A stretch of 64,000 bases of DNA. Origin: Lapidilactobacillus dextrinicus DSM 20335. Its GTDB lineage: Bacteria > Bacillota > Bacilli > Lactobacillales > Lactobacillaceae. Of the stretch, positions 17,267-26,536 are shown in pieces (the stretch's first letter is position 1; every line of letters begins with the position of its first letter). The position numbers and the translations under genes were made by a program. The notes beneath the pieces were generated by a model. It ran no database searches, was not told the DNA's origin, and saw only the letters and a list, made by a program, of their open reading frames with translations. The stretch is taken from contig NZ_AYYK01000002.1 in NCBI RefSeq assembly GCF_001436095.1, forward strand, positions 35,506-99,505. Reading direction: 5' to 3'.

Positions 17267-18109
17267 ATGACAACAATTTTAGACGGCAAGGCCAGTGCAA
17301 AGGCATGGCGTGCAGAAACAAAAACACGAGTGGCACAATTAGCCACAGAACGTCAAATTGTTCCTACATTAGCAGTGGTCTTGGTAGGGGAAGATCCTGC
17401 CAGCCAAATTTATGTGCGTAATAAAATTAAAATGGCTAAACAGGTGGGAATTAAGTCCATTAATAAAACTTTACCTACAACTGCCACGCAAGAAGAAGTG
17501 TTAGCCATTGTTGCCGAACTTAATCATGATCCAGAAGTGGATGGCATTTTAGTTCAATTGCCATTACCTGAACAAATCAATGAAGAGGCAGTTTTGTTAG
17601 CTGTTGATCCTAAAAAAGATGTCGACGGCTTTCATCCCATGAATCTGGGCAAGCTATGGGGTGGTCAACCAGAGTTAGTACCAGCAACGGCTGCTGGTAT
17701 TATGCGTTTATTGGCTGACTATCATATTCAAGTTGAAGGCAAAAATGTCTTAATTATTGGCCGTAGTTTAATTGTCGGCCGGCCCTTGGCTGGTTTGTTT
17801 TTGGCGGCTGATGCAACTGTGACCATTGCCCATTCTCATACTAAAAACACACTAGAGTTAGCACGCCAAGCCGATATTGTTGTTGCGGCGATTGGCCAAG
17901 CCAATTTTGTTACGGCTGACTTTATTAAACCAGGCGCAGTTGTTATTGATGTAGGAACCAATCGAATCGACGGTCATTTAGTGGGTGATGTTGAATACGC
18001 AACAGTTAGCCAAAAAGCCGGTTTCATTACACCAGTACCTGGTGGTGTTGGTCCAATGACGATTGCGGCATTATTAAGTCAAACCACAGATCTAGCAGAA
18101 AAAAGGTGA
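17267..18109 (+). CDS. folD: Bifunctional methylenetetrahydrofolate dehydrogenase / cyclohydrolase
   Basis: 280 residues. Signatures: VGEDPASQIYVRNKIKMAKQVGI, DGILVQLPLPEQIN, DVDGFHPMNLG and the NADP-binding IIGRSLIVGRPLAGL; ends with VPGGVGPMTIAALL. It interconverts methylene-, methenyl- and formyl-THF. ATG 17267 is 8 bases after AGAGG; an ATG 6 bases earlier is too close to it. In most FolD proteins the loop reads GRSxxVGxP, as here. Confidence 0.96.
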   Translation: MTTILDGKASAKAWRAETKTRVAQLATERQIVPTLAVVLVGEDPASQIYVRNKIKMAKQVGIKSINKTLPTTATQEEVLAIVAELNHDPEVDGILVQLPLPEQINEEAVLLAVDPKKDVDGFHPMNLGKLWGGQPELVPATAAGIMRLLADYHIQVEGKNVLIIGRSLIVGRPLAGLFLAADATVTIAHSHTKNTLELARQADIVVAAIGQANFVTADFIKPGAVVIDVGTNRIDGHLVGDVEYATVSQKAGFITPVPGGVGPMTIAALLSQTTDLAEKR

Positions 18110-18114
18110 ACTTT

Positions 18115-19458
18115 TTGTCCAGCACAGATACCGAATTTTTAACTGTTACTCAGCTAACAACTTATTTGAAACGTAAATTTGATTTTGATCCTTATTTACA
18201 AAAGATTTATCTAACAGGAGAATTGTCTAATTTTCGGTTGCGCCCTAATAGTCATCAATATTTCTCGCTTAAAGACGATCATGCCAAGATTAACGCCATT
18301 ATGTTCAAGTCTGCTTTTCAGAAGATTAAGTTCACTCCTGAAGAAGGTATGAAAGTTCAAGTAGTGGGCCGAATTAGTTTGTATGAGCCTTCTGGCAGTT
18401 ATCAAATCTATGTTGATCGAATGGAACCACTAGGCGTTGGTGCGCTTTATCAAGCTTATGAACAACTAAAGAAAAAGTTAGCAGCAGAAGGGTTATTTGC
18501 TCAGAATAATCGCCCGTTAGTTAAATATCCGCGTAAAATTGCTGTCGTAACCAGTCCCTCAGGTGCGGTTATCCGCGATATTATCACGACTACTCAGCGT
18601 CGGGATCCTAAAGTACAGTTAGTGCTTTTCCCAGCGGTTGTTCAAGGACAGGCTGCCGCAGCATCACTAGTGCAACGGCTAGAACAAATTTATCAATATG
18701 CTGATTTTGACACGATTATTATTGGTCGTGGTGGTGGTTCAATTGAAGACTTATGGCCATTTAATGAAGAAATTGTTGCAAGGACCATGGCGGCTAGCCC
18801 TATTCCGATTATTTCTTCAGTCGGTCATGAAACGGACACGACAATTGCTGACTTGGTGGCAGATGTGCGTGCAGCGACGCCAACAGCGGCAGCTGAGCTA
18901 GCAACACCTAAATTGAGTGAAGTCTTGTTAGAGATTAAGCAATTACGTTTGCGTGTTCTAAATGGTTTTCGCGGTTCATTAAAGATCTGGCAACAACGTT
19001 TGCAAACACAACAAGCAAGTTTTCTATTTCAATATCCAGAGCGTTTATATCAAGGATATAGTCAACAATTAGACTTGCTTGAGCAGAGATTCCAAAATGT
19101 TACCCAACAATATGTTGTTCAGCAGCAACAAGATTTTCAGCGTTTGGAGCAACGATTATTACGCTTATCCCCGTTGAATCAAGTGCAGAATAATCAACTA
19201 CAAGTTCAAAATTTGCAGCGTCGGTTGATCCGCGCATTTCAGGTCGATCTCAAAGAACGGCAAGTCACAATTCAACATGCTGTTGCCAATCTAGATCAAT
19301 TGAGTCCATTAAAGACGCTAGCACGTGGGTATACTTATGCAAGTGATGAGCAGGACAAACCACTAGTCAAAGTTGCAGATTTTACACCAGAACAAACCTT
19401 CACATTACATCTACAAGATGGGCAAATTAAAGCCCAAGTCTTGAAAAAGGAGCAGTGA
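18115..19458 (+). CDS. xseA: Exodeoxyribonuclease VII large subunit
   Basis: About 447 residues: N-terminal OB fold (LTVTQLTTYLKRKFDFDPYL ... FSLKDDHAKINAIMF), catalytic core with IAVVTSPSGAVIRDI and IIGRGGGSIEDLWPFNEE, and long coiled coil near the end. With XseB it degrades single-stranded DNA. The start is uncertain: GTG 18106 overlaps the folD stop, but AAAAAAGG lies too near it, while TTG 18115 is 8 bases from that site and is used here. Confidence 0.93.
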   Translation: MSSTDTEFLTVTQLTTYLKRKFDFDPYLQKIYLTGELSNFRLRPNSHQYFSLKDDHAKINAIMFKSAFQKIKFTPEEGMKVQVVGRISLYEPSGSYQIYVDRMEPLGVGALYQAYEQLKKKLAAEGLFAQNNRPLVKYPRKIAVVTSPSGAVIRDIITTTQRRDPKVQLVLFPAVVQGQAAAASLVQRLEQIYQYADFDTIIIGRGGGSIEDLWPFNEEIVARTMAASPIPIISSVGHETDTTIADLVADVRAATPTAAAELATPKLSEVLLEIKQLRLRVLNGFRGSLKIWQQRLQTQQASFLFQYPERLYQGYSQQLDLLEQRFQNVTQQYVVQQQQDFQRLEQRLLRLSPLNQVQNNQLQVQNLQRRLIRAFQVDLKERQVTIQHAVANLDQLSPLKTLARGYTYASDEQDKPLVKVADFTPEQTFTLHLQDGQIKAQVLKKEQ

Positions 19459-19460
19459 AA

Positions 19461-19700
19461 ATGGCTGAAGAAAAGCAATCATTTGAAACACAGTTAGCAG
19501 CACTAACAGAAATTGTGAATGAACTGGAACAAGGTAATGTCCCTTTGGAAACAGCCTTAACTAAGTTTCAAGAGGGCATCAAATTGTCACGCTCGTTAGA
19601 AAAAACGTTAACTGAAGCAGAAGATACATTAACTAAAGTGGTTAATGAACAAGGACAGGAGTCTCTCCTTGATGAACAAGCTGCTTCAACTGAAGAGTAG
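19461..19700 (+). CDS. xseB: Exodeoxyribonuclease VII small subunit
   Basis: 79 residues, helical hairpin: SFETQLAALTEIVNELEQGNVPLETALTKFQEGIKLS is the family signature. Start ATG 19461 is 8 bases after AAAAAGGAG. Starts 2 bases after the xseA stop; both subunits are made from the same message. Confidence 0.95.
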   Translation: MAEEKQSFETQLAALTEIVNELEQGNVPLETALTKFQEGIKLSRSLEKTLTEAEDTLTKVVNEQGQESLLDEQAASTEE

Positions 19701-19708
19701 GTGGTTGA

Positions 19709-20620
19709 GTGAACGAGCAATTAGCAACTTTTAGTCAACAATGGCAGCCGCAACTCAATGCTTTTTTAGAACAGAAAGTTACTGCCGATGTTTCACAAGC
19801 ATCATTGCGGCAAAGCATGCTCTATTCATTAATGGCTGGTGGTAAACGATTACGGCCCTTATTATATTTAGCAACTGTTGCTTCTTTTACTGACATCAAG
19901 TCTAGTGACTTGCAAGCAGCCGGTGCAGTTGAATTAATTCATACTTATTCGTTGATCCATGATGATTTACCAGCGATGGATAACGATGATTATCGACGGG
20001 GTCAATTAACCAATCATAAGCAATTTAGTGAAGCTTTAGCGATTTTAGCTGGTGATGGTTTATTAACTTTAGCTTTTCAGTGGCTTGGCGAATTAGGCAG
20101 CAAATCTGAACTAGCGTTAACAACCACTGACGTTGCTCAAATGGTGACAGTTTTAGCCCAAGCAGCAGGTCCTAGTGGCATGGTTGCCGGTCAAGCTATT
20201 GATATTGAAGCAACCGGTAAAAAGTTAACAGATTTAGCAGCGGTGGCCAAATTAGATGCGCTAAAAACTGGTGCTTTGCTAACAGCACCATTACAATTAG
20301 CTGCCATTCGCTTAAAATTGAGTGTTGATCAAACTAAGGCCTTAATTGGATTTGGTCAACATTTTGGCGTTGCTTTTCAAATTTATGATGATTTACTTGA
20401 TTATTTAGGAACCAAAGCAGAATTAGGCAAGGGTGTTCACAAAGATGTAGCAGCTGGGAAGAATACGTATCCGGAACTATTAGGGATTACTGAAGCTAAA
20501 CAACATTTGCAAGCTGAAATTAATGCTGCTAAAGCCAGCTTGACCAATGTGATGCCAAGTTTTGATCATCAATTATTGTTGAGTTTTTTAAGTTATTTTG
20601 ATAAGGACAGTGGACAGTGA
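19709..20620 (+). CDS. ispA: Polyprenyl (farnesyl) diphosphate synthase
   Basis: 303 residues. First Asp-rich motif DDLPAMDNDDYRRG, second motif DDLLDYLG, with GKRLRPLL upstream. It joins isopentenyl diphosphate units to make farnesyl (or geranyl) diphosphate for undecaprenyl and quinone lipids. GTG 19709 with AGGTGG at 19699. Its last bases overlap the tlyA-type gene. Confidence 0.94.
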   Translation: MNEQLATFSQQWQPQLNAFLEQKVTADVSQASLRQSMLYSLMAGGKRLRPLLYLATVASFTDIKSSDLQAAGAVELIHTYSLIHDDLPAMDNDDYRRGQLTNHKQFSEALAILAGDGLLTLAFQWLGELGSKSELALTTTDVAQMVTVLAQAAGPSGMVAGQAIDIEATGKKLTDLAAVAKLDALKTGALLTAPLQLAAIRLKLSVDQTKALIGFGQHFGVAFQIYDDLLDYLGTKAELGKGVHKDVAAGKNTYPELLGITEAKQHLQAEINAAKASLTNVMPSFDHQLLLSFLSYFDKDSGQ

Positions 20621-21438
20621 AAAAAGAACGCGTTGATATTTTACTGGTACAACAAGGCTTATTCAGTTCCAGAGAACAGGCAAAACGTGCCGTAATGGCA
20701 GGCCAAGTCGTTGGTAAAAATGACGAACGGCTTGATAAACCTGGTGAAAAAATTGATCCAGAAACAGTTTTAAGAGTCAAGGGCCAAGTTAATCCCTACG
20801 TTTCTCGTGGTGGTTTTAAACTTGCTAAGGCACTTGATGTCTTTAAAATTGCTGTAACGGATCAGATTGTTTTAGATATTGGGGCATCAACTGGTGGCTT
20901 TACGGATGTTGTTTTGCAAAATGGCGCGAAGATGGTTTATGCCTTAGATGTCGGTTACAATCAGTTAGCTTGGAAGTTACGCGAAGATCCGCGGGTAACG
21001 GTAATGGAACGTGTTAATTTTCGTTATAGCAAGCCAGAAGATTTTGAATTAGGATTACCTGATTTTGCTGTAACGGACGTTTCTTTTATTTCTTTAAAAT
21101 TAATTATGCCGCCATTAACTAAGATTTTAAAAACGAATGGCTGTTTAGTTGCGCTGATTAAACCGCAATTTGAAGCCGGGCGTGAAGCTGTTGGCAAACA
21201 TGGTATTGTTCGTGATCGTAGAGTCCACGAACAAGTCTTAACAGAGATTTTGGACTTCGCACAGTCTCAAGGATTCCAAGTTTTGGGATTAGATTTTTCA
21301 CCAATTACAGGTGGTTCGGGAAATATTGAATTCCTCACGTATTTAAAATTAGTGGGCCAAGATGAAGTCACGCAAAATCCAGAAATTGATATTAAAGCAA
21401 CAGTTGATCAGGCGTGGCAAGTTTTATTGACGAAATAA
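20617..21438 (+). CDS. TlyA family rRNA methyltransferase / putative hemolysin
   Basis: 273 residues: N-terminal S4 RNA-binding domain (RVDILLVQQGLFSSREQAKRAVMAG) and FtsJ-like methyltransferase with VLDIGASTGGFTDVVLQNGAK as SAM motif. TlyA of mycobacteria 2'-O-methylates 16S and 23S rRNA; B. subtilis YqxC is the local relative. GTG 20617 overlaps the ispA stop by 4 bases, with AAGGAC before it. Target in this group unproved. Confidence 0.92.
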   Translation: MKKERVDILLVQQGLFSSREQAKRAVMAGQVVGKNDERLDKPGEKIDPETVLRVKGQVNPYVSRGGFKLAKALDVFKIAVTDQIVLDIGASTGGFTDVVLQNGAKMVYALDVGYNQLAWKLREDPRVTVMERVNFRYSKPEDFELGLPDFAVTDVSFISLKLIMPPLTKILKTNGCLVALIKPQFEAGREAVGKHGIVRDRRVHEQVLTEILDFAQSQGFQVLGLDFSPITGGSGNIEFLTYLKLVGQDEVTQNPEIDIKATVDQAWQVLLTK

Positions 21439-21455
21439 ACGAAGGGGTTTTGATA

Positions 21456-21914
21456 ATGGACAAGCAATTGCGGCATGATTTGATAAAAGCGGCAGTGCAA
21501 GAAAATAAAATTGCGAGCCAATCCGATCTCGTTACATATTTAGCCAAAAAAGGATATCCAATCACCCAAGCAACTGTTTCTCGGGATATTAGTGAGTTGC
21601 ATTTAATTAAGGTTGCCCAAGCTGATGGTTCCTTTTATCAATTACCACAAGTTGAACAAATTGATCGTAGTGACGCAACATTAGCGGAATTACTTAAAAA
21701 TGTTAATGCCCAATTCTATCGTCAAGATAATTTAATTAGCATTGAAACTGCACCTGGTAGTGGCATTGTAGTTGCTAATGCGATTAAACAACGCCATTGG
21801 TCAGAAATTTTTACTGTTTTAGGAACCGATGACAGTGCGCTATTAGTCTTAAAAAAAGATGATGTTAATAATAGCGATATTGTCAGTGAACGCTTAGCAG
21901 CATTGCTTAATTAA
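21456..21914 (+). CDS. argR: Arginine repressor ArgR/AhrC
   Basis: 152 residues: N-terminal winged helix (SQSDLVTYLAKKGYPITQATVSRDISELHLIKV) and C-terminal hexamerisation and arginine domain with ETAPGSGIVVANAI. ATG 21456 follows AAGGGG. The canonical Asp-Asp of the arginine pocket is seen in GTDDSALLV. It is the copy coupled to recN, as in B. subtilis ahrC; no arginine genes are in the window. Confidence 0.94.
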   Translation: MDKQLRHDLIKAAVQENKIASQSDLVTYLAKKGYPITQATVSRDISELHLIKVAQADGSFYQLPQVEQIDRSDATLAELLKNVNAQFYRQDNLISIETAPGSGIVVANAIKQRHWSEIFTVLGTDDSALLVLKKDDVNNSDIVSERLAALLN

Positions 21915-21931
21915 TTGCAGAGGTGAACGGA

Positions 21932-23620
21932 ATGCTGGTAAATTTAGTCATTCAAGATTTTGCAATCATTGAACATTTAGAAGTTAACTTTGAACAGGGT
22001 ATGACGGTTTTATCTGGGGAAACCGGTGCCGGCAAATCAATTATTATTGATGCTCTTGGTTTGTTAGTTGGTGGGCGAGGTTCGAGTGATTTTATTCGTA
22101 CAGGTGCCAAGAAGACGGATGTGCAAGGTTTATTTGTAGTTGAGAATAATCCGCAATTAATGGCAACATTAACAGAAAATGACATTGAGTTAGATGGTCA
22201 AAATATTCTGTTAGAGCGCGAACTTAGTCATAATGGACGTAATGTTTGTCGTGTGAACAACAAAATTGTCACAACTGCAATTTTGCGTAAAGTTGGCGAA
22301 CAATTAGTCGATATTCATGGTCAAAATGAACATCAAGAACTAATGCGTGCTGAACAGCATTTGAATATTCTAGATCAGTATGGCCGCACTGCTATCACAC
22401 CATTATTGACTGACTATCAAGTTACCTATCAACAATATCGTCATTTGCAAAAACAAATTGCTGATAAAAATGCCAATGAGCAAGCCTATGCACAACGGTT
22501 AGATATGTTACAGTTTCAGATTGATGAAATTAGTTCAGCCAAGATTTTAAAACATGAAGATGAAGATTTAGAGCAAGAACAAGATCGACTTAGCAACTTT
22601 CAAAAGATTAATCAAGCTTTGCAGCAAACCTTAGCTGTTTTAAGTGTTGATGAAAGTAATGCCCTAGATTTAAGCGGTATTGCTATGGCTCAACTGGGCG
22701 ATATTGCCAGTTACAGTCAAGATTTTCATGATATTTCTGAGAATTTAAATTCAGCCTACTACACTTTGCAAGATGTGATTTCTAATGTTCAAGATCAACT
22801 TGATAGCTTAGAGTTTGACGAAGGGCGCTTGAATGAAATTGAACAGCGCTTGGAATTATTAAACAACTTGAAACGTAAGTATGGCCCAACATTAACTGAT
22901 GTTCATGATTACTACCAAAAAATTAAAGCTGAATATCACGAAATGCAGCAATTAACAGATGAATCTGGTCAAATTGAAGCAGATTTCCAAAATGTTCAGC
23001 AACAATTGATGCAGCAAGCGCAACAATTAACAGCTGCTCGTGAAAAAACAGCTTTAAGGTTAGAAAAAAATATTCATCAGCAATTGCGTTCATTATATAT
23101 GGACAAGGCCGTTTTTAAAGTTCAATTTGCTAAATCAGAACAAATGCTTCAGTCTGGCCAAGATCAGGTTGCTTTTTATTTGCAAACTAATCCTGGTGAA
23201 TCATTAAAACCACTAGTTAAAATTGCTTCCGGTGGTGAGTTATCACGAATTATGTTAGCAATTAAAACAATTGTTGCCCAAGGTGAAGGCGTGACTAGTA
23301 TTATTTTTGATGAGGTGGATACTGGTGTTAGTGGCCGAGTGGCACAGGCCATTGCTGATAAGATTAGTGTAATTGCCAGCCATTCACAAGTTCTCTGTAT
23401 CACTCATTTACCACAAGTTGCTGCAATGAGTGACCATCAGTATTTAATTGAAAAGAAAGTACTCAATGGTCGCACTACCACTACGTTACAAAAAGTAACC
23501 GGTGAGCAACGGGTATTGGTCATTGCTAAAATGATTGCCGGTAAAGAAGTAACTAAATTAGCTGAAGAGCATGCGGCAGAATTATTACGACAGGCCGACG
23601 AGACCAAAGCTAATCGGTAA
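21932..23620 (+). CDS. recN: DNA repair protein RecN
   Basis: 562 residues, SMC-like ATPase: Walker A GETGAGKSIIIDALG, central coiled coil (about 160-360), signature KIASGGELSRIMLAIK, Walker B TSIIFDEVDTGVSG. It acts early at double-strand breaks. ATG 21932 is chosen because AGAGGTGA at 21919-21926 is well spaced; GTG 21923 would lie inside it. No LexA box lies directly before it. Confidence 0.96.
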   Translation: MLVNLVIQDFAIIEHLEVNFEQGMTVLSGETGAGKSIIIDALGLLVGGRGSSDFIRTGAKKTDVQGLFVVENNPQLMATLTENDIELDGQNILLERELSHNGRNVCRVNNKIVTTAILRKVGEQLVDIHGQNEHQELMRAEQHLNILDQYGRTAITPLLTDYQVTYQQYRHLQKQIADKNANEQAYAQRLDMLQFQIDEISSAKILKHEDEDLEQEQDRLSNFQKINQALQQTLAVLSVDESNALDLSGIAMAQLGDIASYSQDFHDISENLNSAYYTLQDVISNVQDQLDSLEFDEGRLNEIEQRLELLNNLKRKYGPTLTDVHDYYQKIKAEYHEMQQLTDESGQIEADFQNVQQQLMQQAQQLTAAREKTALRLEKNIHQQLRSLYMDKAVFKVQFAKSEQMLQSGQDQVAFYLQTNPGESLKPLVKIASGGELSRIMLAIKTIVAQGEGVTSIIFDEVDTGVSGRVAQAIADKISVIASHSQVLCITHLPQVAAMSDHQYLIEKKVLNGRTTTTLQKVTGEQRVLVIAKMIAGKEVTKLAEEHAAELLRQADETKANR

Positions 23621-23633
23621 ATTAATAGAGATA

Positions 23634-23715
23634 AAAAAGCGCCAAAACAAGGAATATCTAAGTTAAGAAAGAGGGGTAACTTAACTTGGACAAAACCATT
23701 GTTTTGACGCTTTTT
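23634..23715 (+). terminator. Long double hairpin terminator after recN
   Basis: Outer 17-bp stem (23634-23650 with 23699-23715, one mismatch) ends in TTTTT; an inner stem AAGTTAAG (23660-23667) with CTTAACTT (23680-23687) fills the loop. Palindromic enough to stop transcripts from both sides. Confidence 0.75.
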
Positions 23716-23770
23716 CACTGGTAAACATTGTTAAAATTTTTGAAACGGCGATTATTAAATTATGCGCTGG

Positions 23771-24100
23771 TTAAGCCGCAATTTTAATAATTTGGTTGGT
23801 ATAAACAATCTGGATGAGATTACGATCAACTAATTCAAAAAAGATCGCATGATGTGCAGACGCTGATTTAAAACGTCCGACCATAAATTGAATCGGTTGG
23901 TCTTGGTTATTTGGATTTTTAATTTGTAGTGAAACAATTTGGTTAGAAGCACTTAGCTGTTCGATTTCTCTCTCTAAAGCAGCTTGCTCAAAGACCTCTT
24001 GTTCGGCAGATGACAGGTCTTGATCATCAACCGGGTCTAAATCAAAAAATAGTTTAAATTGTTTTGTCAATTCTTTTGTAAGTTGTTTGATCGTTGTCAT
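23771..24100 (-). CDS. Small SOS-controlled protein of unknown function (YolD-like?)
   Basis: 109 residues. N-terminal half is charged and helical (MTTIKQLTKELTKQFKLFF, then an acidic stretch with AEQEVFEQAALEREIEQL), C-terminal half looks like a small beta barrel (VSLQIKN ... FMVGRFKSASAHHAIFFELVD ... IVYTNQIIKI). This length and strand pattern resemble the YolD-like family found with SOS polymerases, but similarity is weak and no motif proves it. GGAGG precedes the start. The promoter holds two LexA boxes, so damage induction is expected. It faces recN. Confidence 0.75.
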   Translation of the reverse strand: MTTIKQLTKELTKQFKLFFDLDPVDDQDLSSAEQEVFEQAALEREIEQLSASNQIVSLQIKNPNNQDQPIQFMVGRFKSASAHHAIFFELVDRNLIQIVYTNQIIKIAA

Positions 24101-24112
24101 TTTGTCTTCCTC

Positions 24113-24126
24113 CGAACGTTTGTTTG
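24113..24126. promoter_or_regulatory. LexA box 2 of the small SOS gene
   Basis: CGAACGTTTGTTTG fits the Gram-positive LexA (DinR) pattern CGAAC-N4-GTTYG; it lies between the transcription start and the ribosome site. Confidence 0.8.
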
Positions 24127-24134
24127 CAATATTT

Positions 24135-24162
24135 ATTATACGAACATTTGTTCAAAATGCAA
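24135..24162 (-). promoter_or_regulatory. Promoter of the small SOS gene with LexA box in the spacer
   Basis: On the complement: TTGCAT (24162-24157), 16 bases, TATAAT (24140-24135). The spacer is nearly all LexA box (TGAACAAATGTTCG, 24154-24141), so LexA would block polymerase directly. Confidence 0.85.
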
Positions 24163-24319
24163 GCAGAAATTTAGATAATTTTTTCAAAATAGTTGTTGCT
24201 TTAAATTTATAAAAATATTTTTAGCGCGTCAGATCAAGGTTCAGTTGGCCTGGGACTTGAAAAATGTGCGTAAAAAGGGCACAATATTACTATCAAGTTT
24301 TTATTTTAGGAGCTTTTTA

Positions 24320-24934
24320 ATGTCGGACAAGGGAATGTTAATCGTTTTATCTGGACCATCAGGTGTTGGTAAGGGGACTGTGCGCCAAGCGATGGTTAAT
24401 AAATATGGACAACAATTTAAGTACTCAATTTCGATGACAACACGTAAGCCACGTCCTGGTGAAGTTGATGGTGTTGATTATTATTTTGTTTCCAAAGCAG
24501 AATTTGAAGAAGAAATCGCTAATGGTGGTATGCTAGAGTATGCGCAATATGTCGATAATTATTATGGCACGCCATTAAAGTATGTTAATCAGACATTAGA
24601 GAGCGGACAAGATGTTTTGCTTGAAATTGAAGTTAACGGTGCGATGCAAGTTCGTAGTAAGGTCAGCGATGGCGTATTTATCTTTTTAGCACCACCTGAT
24701 TTACATGAGTTACAAGATCGTATTGTTAAACGTGGTACTGATGATACAGCAACCATTAAGAAGCGTATGCTCCAAGCACGTCAAGAAATTAATTTAATGA
24801 CCAACTATGATTATGTTGTGGTTAATGATCAAGTTGATTCAGCCGTTAATCGAATCGAACAAATCATTGCCAGTGAACATTTACGTGTTGCTCGTGTTTT
24901 AAGCACATACCAAAAGATGTTAGGAGATAACTAA
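24320..24934 (+). CDS. gmk: Guanylate kinase
   Basis: 204 residues: P-loop [14 protein letters not shown]-binding [23 protein letters not shown] and NYYGTP. Phosphorylates GMP to GDP. ATG 24320 is chosen with AGGAGC at 24308; an open frame that extends upstream has no ribosome site. It starts the gmk-rpoZ-coaBC-priA-fmt-rsmB run. The small remA (DUF370) gene that often precedes gmk is absent. Confidence 0.96.
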   Translation: MSDKGMLIVLSGPSGVGKGTVRQAMVNKYGQQFKYSISMTTRKPRPGEVDGVDYYFVSKAEFEEEIANGGMLEYAQYVDNYYGTPLKYVNQTLESGQDVLLEIEVNGAMQVRSKVSDGVFIFLAPPDLHELQDRIVKRGTDDTATIKKRMLQARQEINLMTNYDYVVVNDQVDSAVNRIEQIIASEHLRVARVLSTYQKMLGDN

Positions 24935-24935
24935 G

Positions 24936-25244
24936 ATGATTTCATATCCATCAATTGATAAATTATTAGACAAAGTTGATTCACGTTATTCATTAGCTAT
25001 TTTAGCTGCTAAACGGGCTCATCAGTTAGAAGCTGGCGAGTTTGAAATGATTGACGATTATAAATCATCAAAAACGGTCGGCATGGCTTTAGAAGAAATT
25101 GCAGCTGGTAAAGTTGTGATTGATCCTAACTCTGACTTAAAAGAAGCAGATGCAGAAGCAATCGATCAAGAAGAACAACTCGAGAATGCAGAACGTGAAG
25201 ATCGTTCTCGTAATCTTGATTCAGATCATCCTGACGAAAATTAA
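24936..25244 (+). CDS. rpoZ: RNA polymerase omega subunit
   Basis: 102 residues: [28 protein letters not shown] and [17 protein letters not shown] are the omega core (1-68), followed by an acidic tail of about 35 residues rich in Glu and Asp. TAGGAGAT precedes the ATG, which is 1 base after the gmk stop region. Confidence 0.95.
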   Translation: MISYPSIDKLLDKVDSRYSLAILAAKRAHQLEAGEFEMIDDYKSSKTVGMALEEIAAGKVVIDPNSDLKEADAEAIDQEEQLENAEREDRSRNLDSDHPDEN

Positions 25245-25253
25245 ATTTTTTGG

Positions 25254-25292
25254 GCCTTCTCAACTCATTTTGAGTTTCTGAAGGCTATTTTT
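25254..25292 (+). terminator. Weak terminator after rpoZ
   Basis: GCCTTC (25254-25259) with GAAGGC (25280-25285), inner AACTCA/TGAGTT pairing, then TATTTTT. Read-through into coaBC is likely. Confidence 0.5.
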
Positions 25293-25307
25293 ACATTGAG
25301 GTGATTG

Positions 25308-26513
25308 ATGGTGTTTACGGGGAAACATGTTTTATTAGTGATTACAGGTGGAATAGCAGCTTATAAAATGCCTCAACTCGTGCGACTTTTTGTGAAACAA
25401 GGTGCGCAGGTTAAAGTGGTTGTTACAGAAAACGCTAAAAATTTTGTGACGGTTAAGACGCTAGCAACCGTTAGTCAAGATGTTGTTTATGATGATCAAT
25501 ATGTTTCAGAAAACACGGCAGCTTTAACACATTTAGAACTGCCGCTGTGGGCCGATTTTGTCGTTGTGGCACCAGCAACAGCTAATATGATTGCTAAATT
25601 AGCCAATGGCTTTGCTGACAACCTTGCGTCAACGTTAGTTTTAGCAAGCAACAAGCCGGTTTATATTTTCCCAGCGATGAATGATGTAATGTACAATCAA
25701 GTCGCAACACAGCGTAACTTACAACATCTCAATGAAGGTGGCTTAACGATTTTTGCTCCAGAAACGGGGCCTTTAGCTGAAGGTTATAGTGGTAAAGGGC
25801 GTTTACCTGAACCGGAAACAATTATTGAGACCGTTTATACAGCCTATTATCGCCACGCGCATTCTCAAGTTTTAAAGGGCAAACGATTCATTGTAACAGC
25901 CGGTGGTACACAAGAGCCAATTGATCCTGTTCGCTTCATTAGCAATCGTTCTTCTGGCAAAATGGGTTACGCATTGGCTAAAGCGGCGCGCCTGTTGGGT
26001 GCAGAAGTAACGTTAATTACAACGAAGCCTAAATTAGCCCCTAAAGGCTTAAAAGTTGTGCCAGTTGCTACAACTGAACAGTTGCAAGCTGCAATTGAAG
26101 CGCGTTACCAACAAGCTGATGCGGTTGTCATGGCCGCAGCACCTGCTGATTTTCGGATCGCCACACCCGCACAACAGAAAATTAAAAAAGTTGCTGGGGA
26201 AGATGAGCTGAAATTGACACTTGTCAAAAATCCTGATATTCTGGCAACCTTAGGCAAGAAGAAGCAAGGCCAGTTTTTGGCTGGTTTTGCAGCGGAAACA
26301 CAAGATTTAGAAGTAAATGCTCAAAAGAAGTTGCAACATAAACACCTTGACTTGATTATTGCTAATCAAGTTGGTCAACCTGAAGGTGGTTTTGACTCAG
26401 ATCAAAACGCTGGTAAGATGATTTTTAAAGATGGTACAGTTCAACCAATCGCTTTGATGTCTAAAGAACAAATGGCAATGGTCATTATGACCGCAATTAG
26501 TGAACGATTGTAG
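25308..26513 (+). CDS. coaBC: Phosphopantothenoylcysteine decarboxylase / phosphopantothenate-cysteine ligase
   Basis: 401 residues, fused enzyme of coenzyme A synthesis. The N-terminal flavin-dependent decarboxylase has VVAPATANMIAKLANGFADNL and PAMNDVMYNQ; the C-terminal ligase has VTAGGTQEPIDPVRFISNRSSGKMG-type motif and AAPADFR. ATG 25308 follows GAGGTGA; TTG 25305 is less likely. Confidence 0.94.
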   Translation: MVFTGKHVLLVITGGIAAYKMPQLVRLFVKQGAQVKVVVTENAKNFVTVKTLATVSQDVVYDDQYVSENTAALTHLELPLWADFVVVAPATANMIAKLANGFADNLASTLVLASNKPVYIFPAMNDVMYNQVATQRNLQHLNEGGLTIFAPETGPLAEGYSGKGRLPEPETIIETVYTAYYRHAHSQVLKGKRFIVTAGGTQEPIDPVRFISNRSSGKMGYALAKAARLLGAEVTLITTKPKLAPKGLKVVPVATTEQLQAAIEARYQQADAVVMAAAPADFRIATPAQQKIKKVAGEDELKLTLVKNPDILATLGKKKQGQFLAGFAAETQDLEVNAQKKLQHKHLDLIIANQVGQPEGGFDSDQNAGKMIFKDGTVQPIALMSKEQMAMVIMTAISERL

Positions 26514-26536
26514 TTTAATTTATTTGGAGGGTTCAT

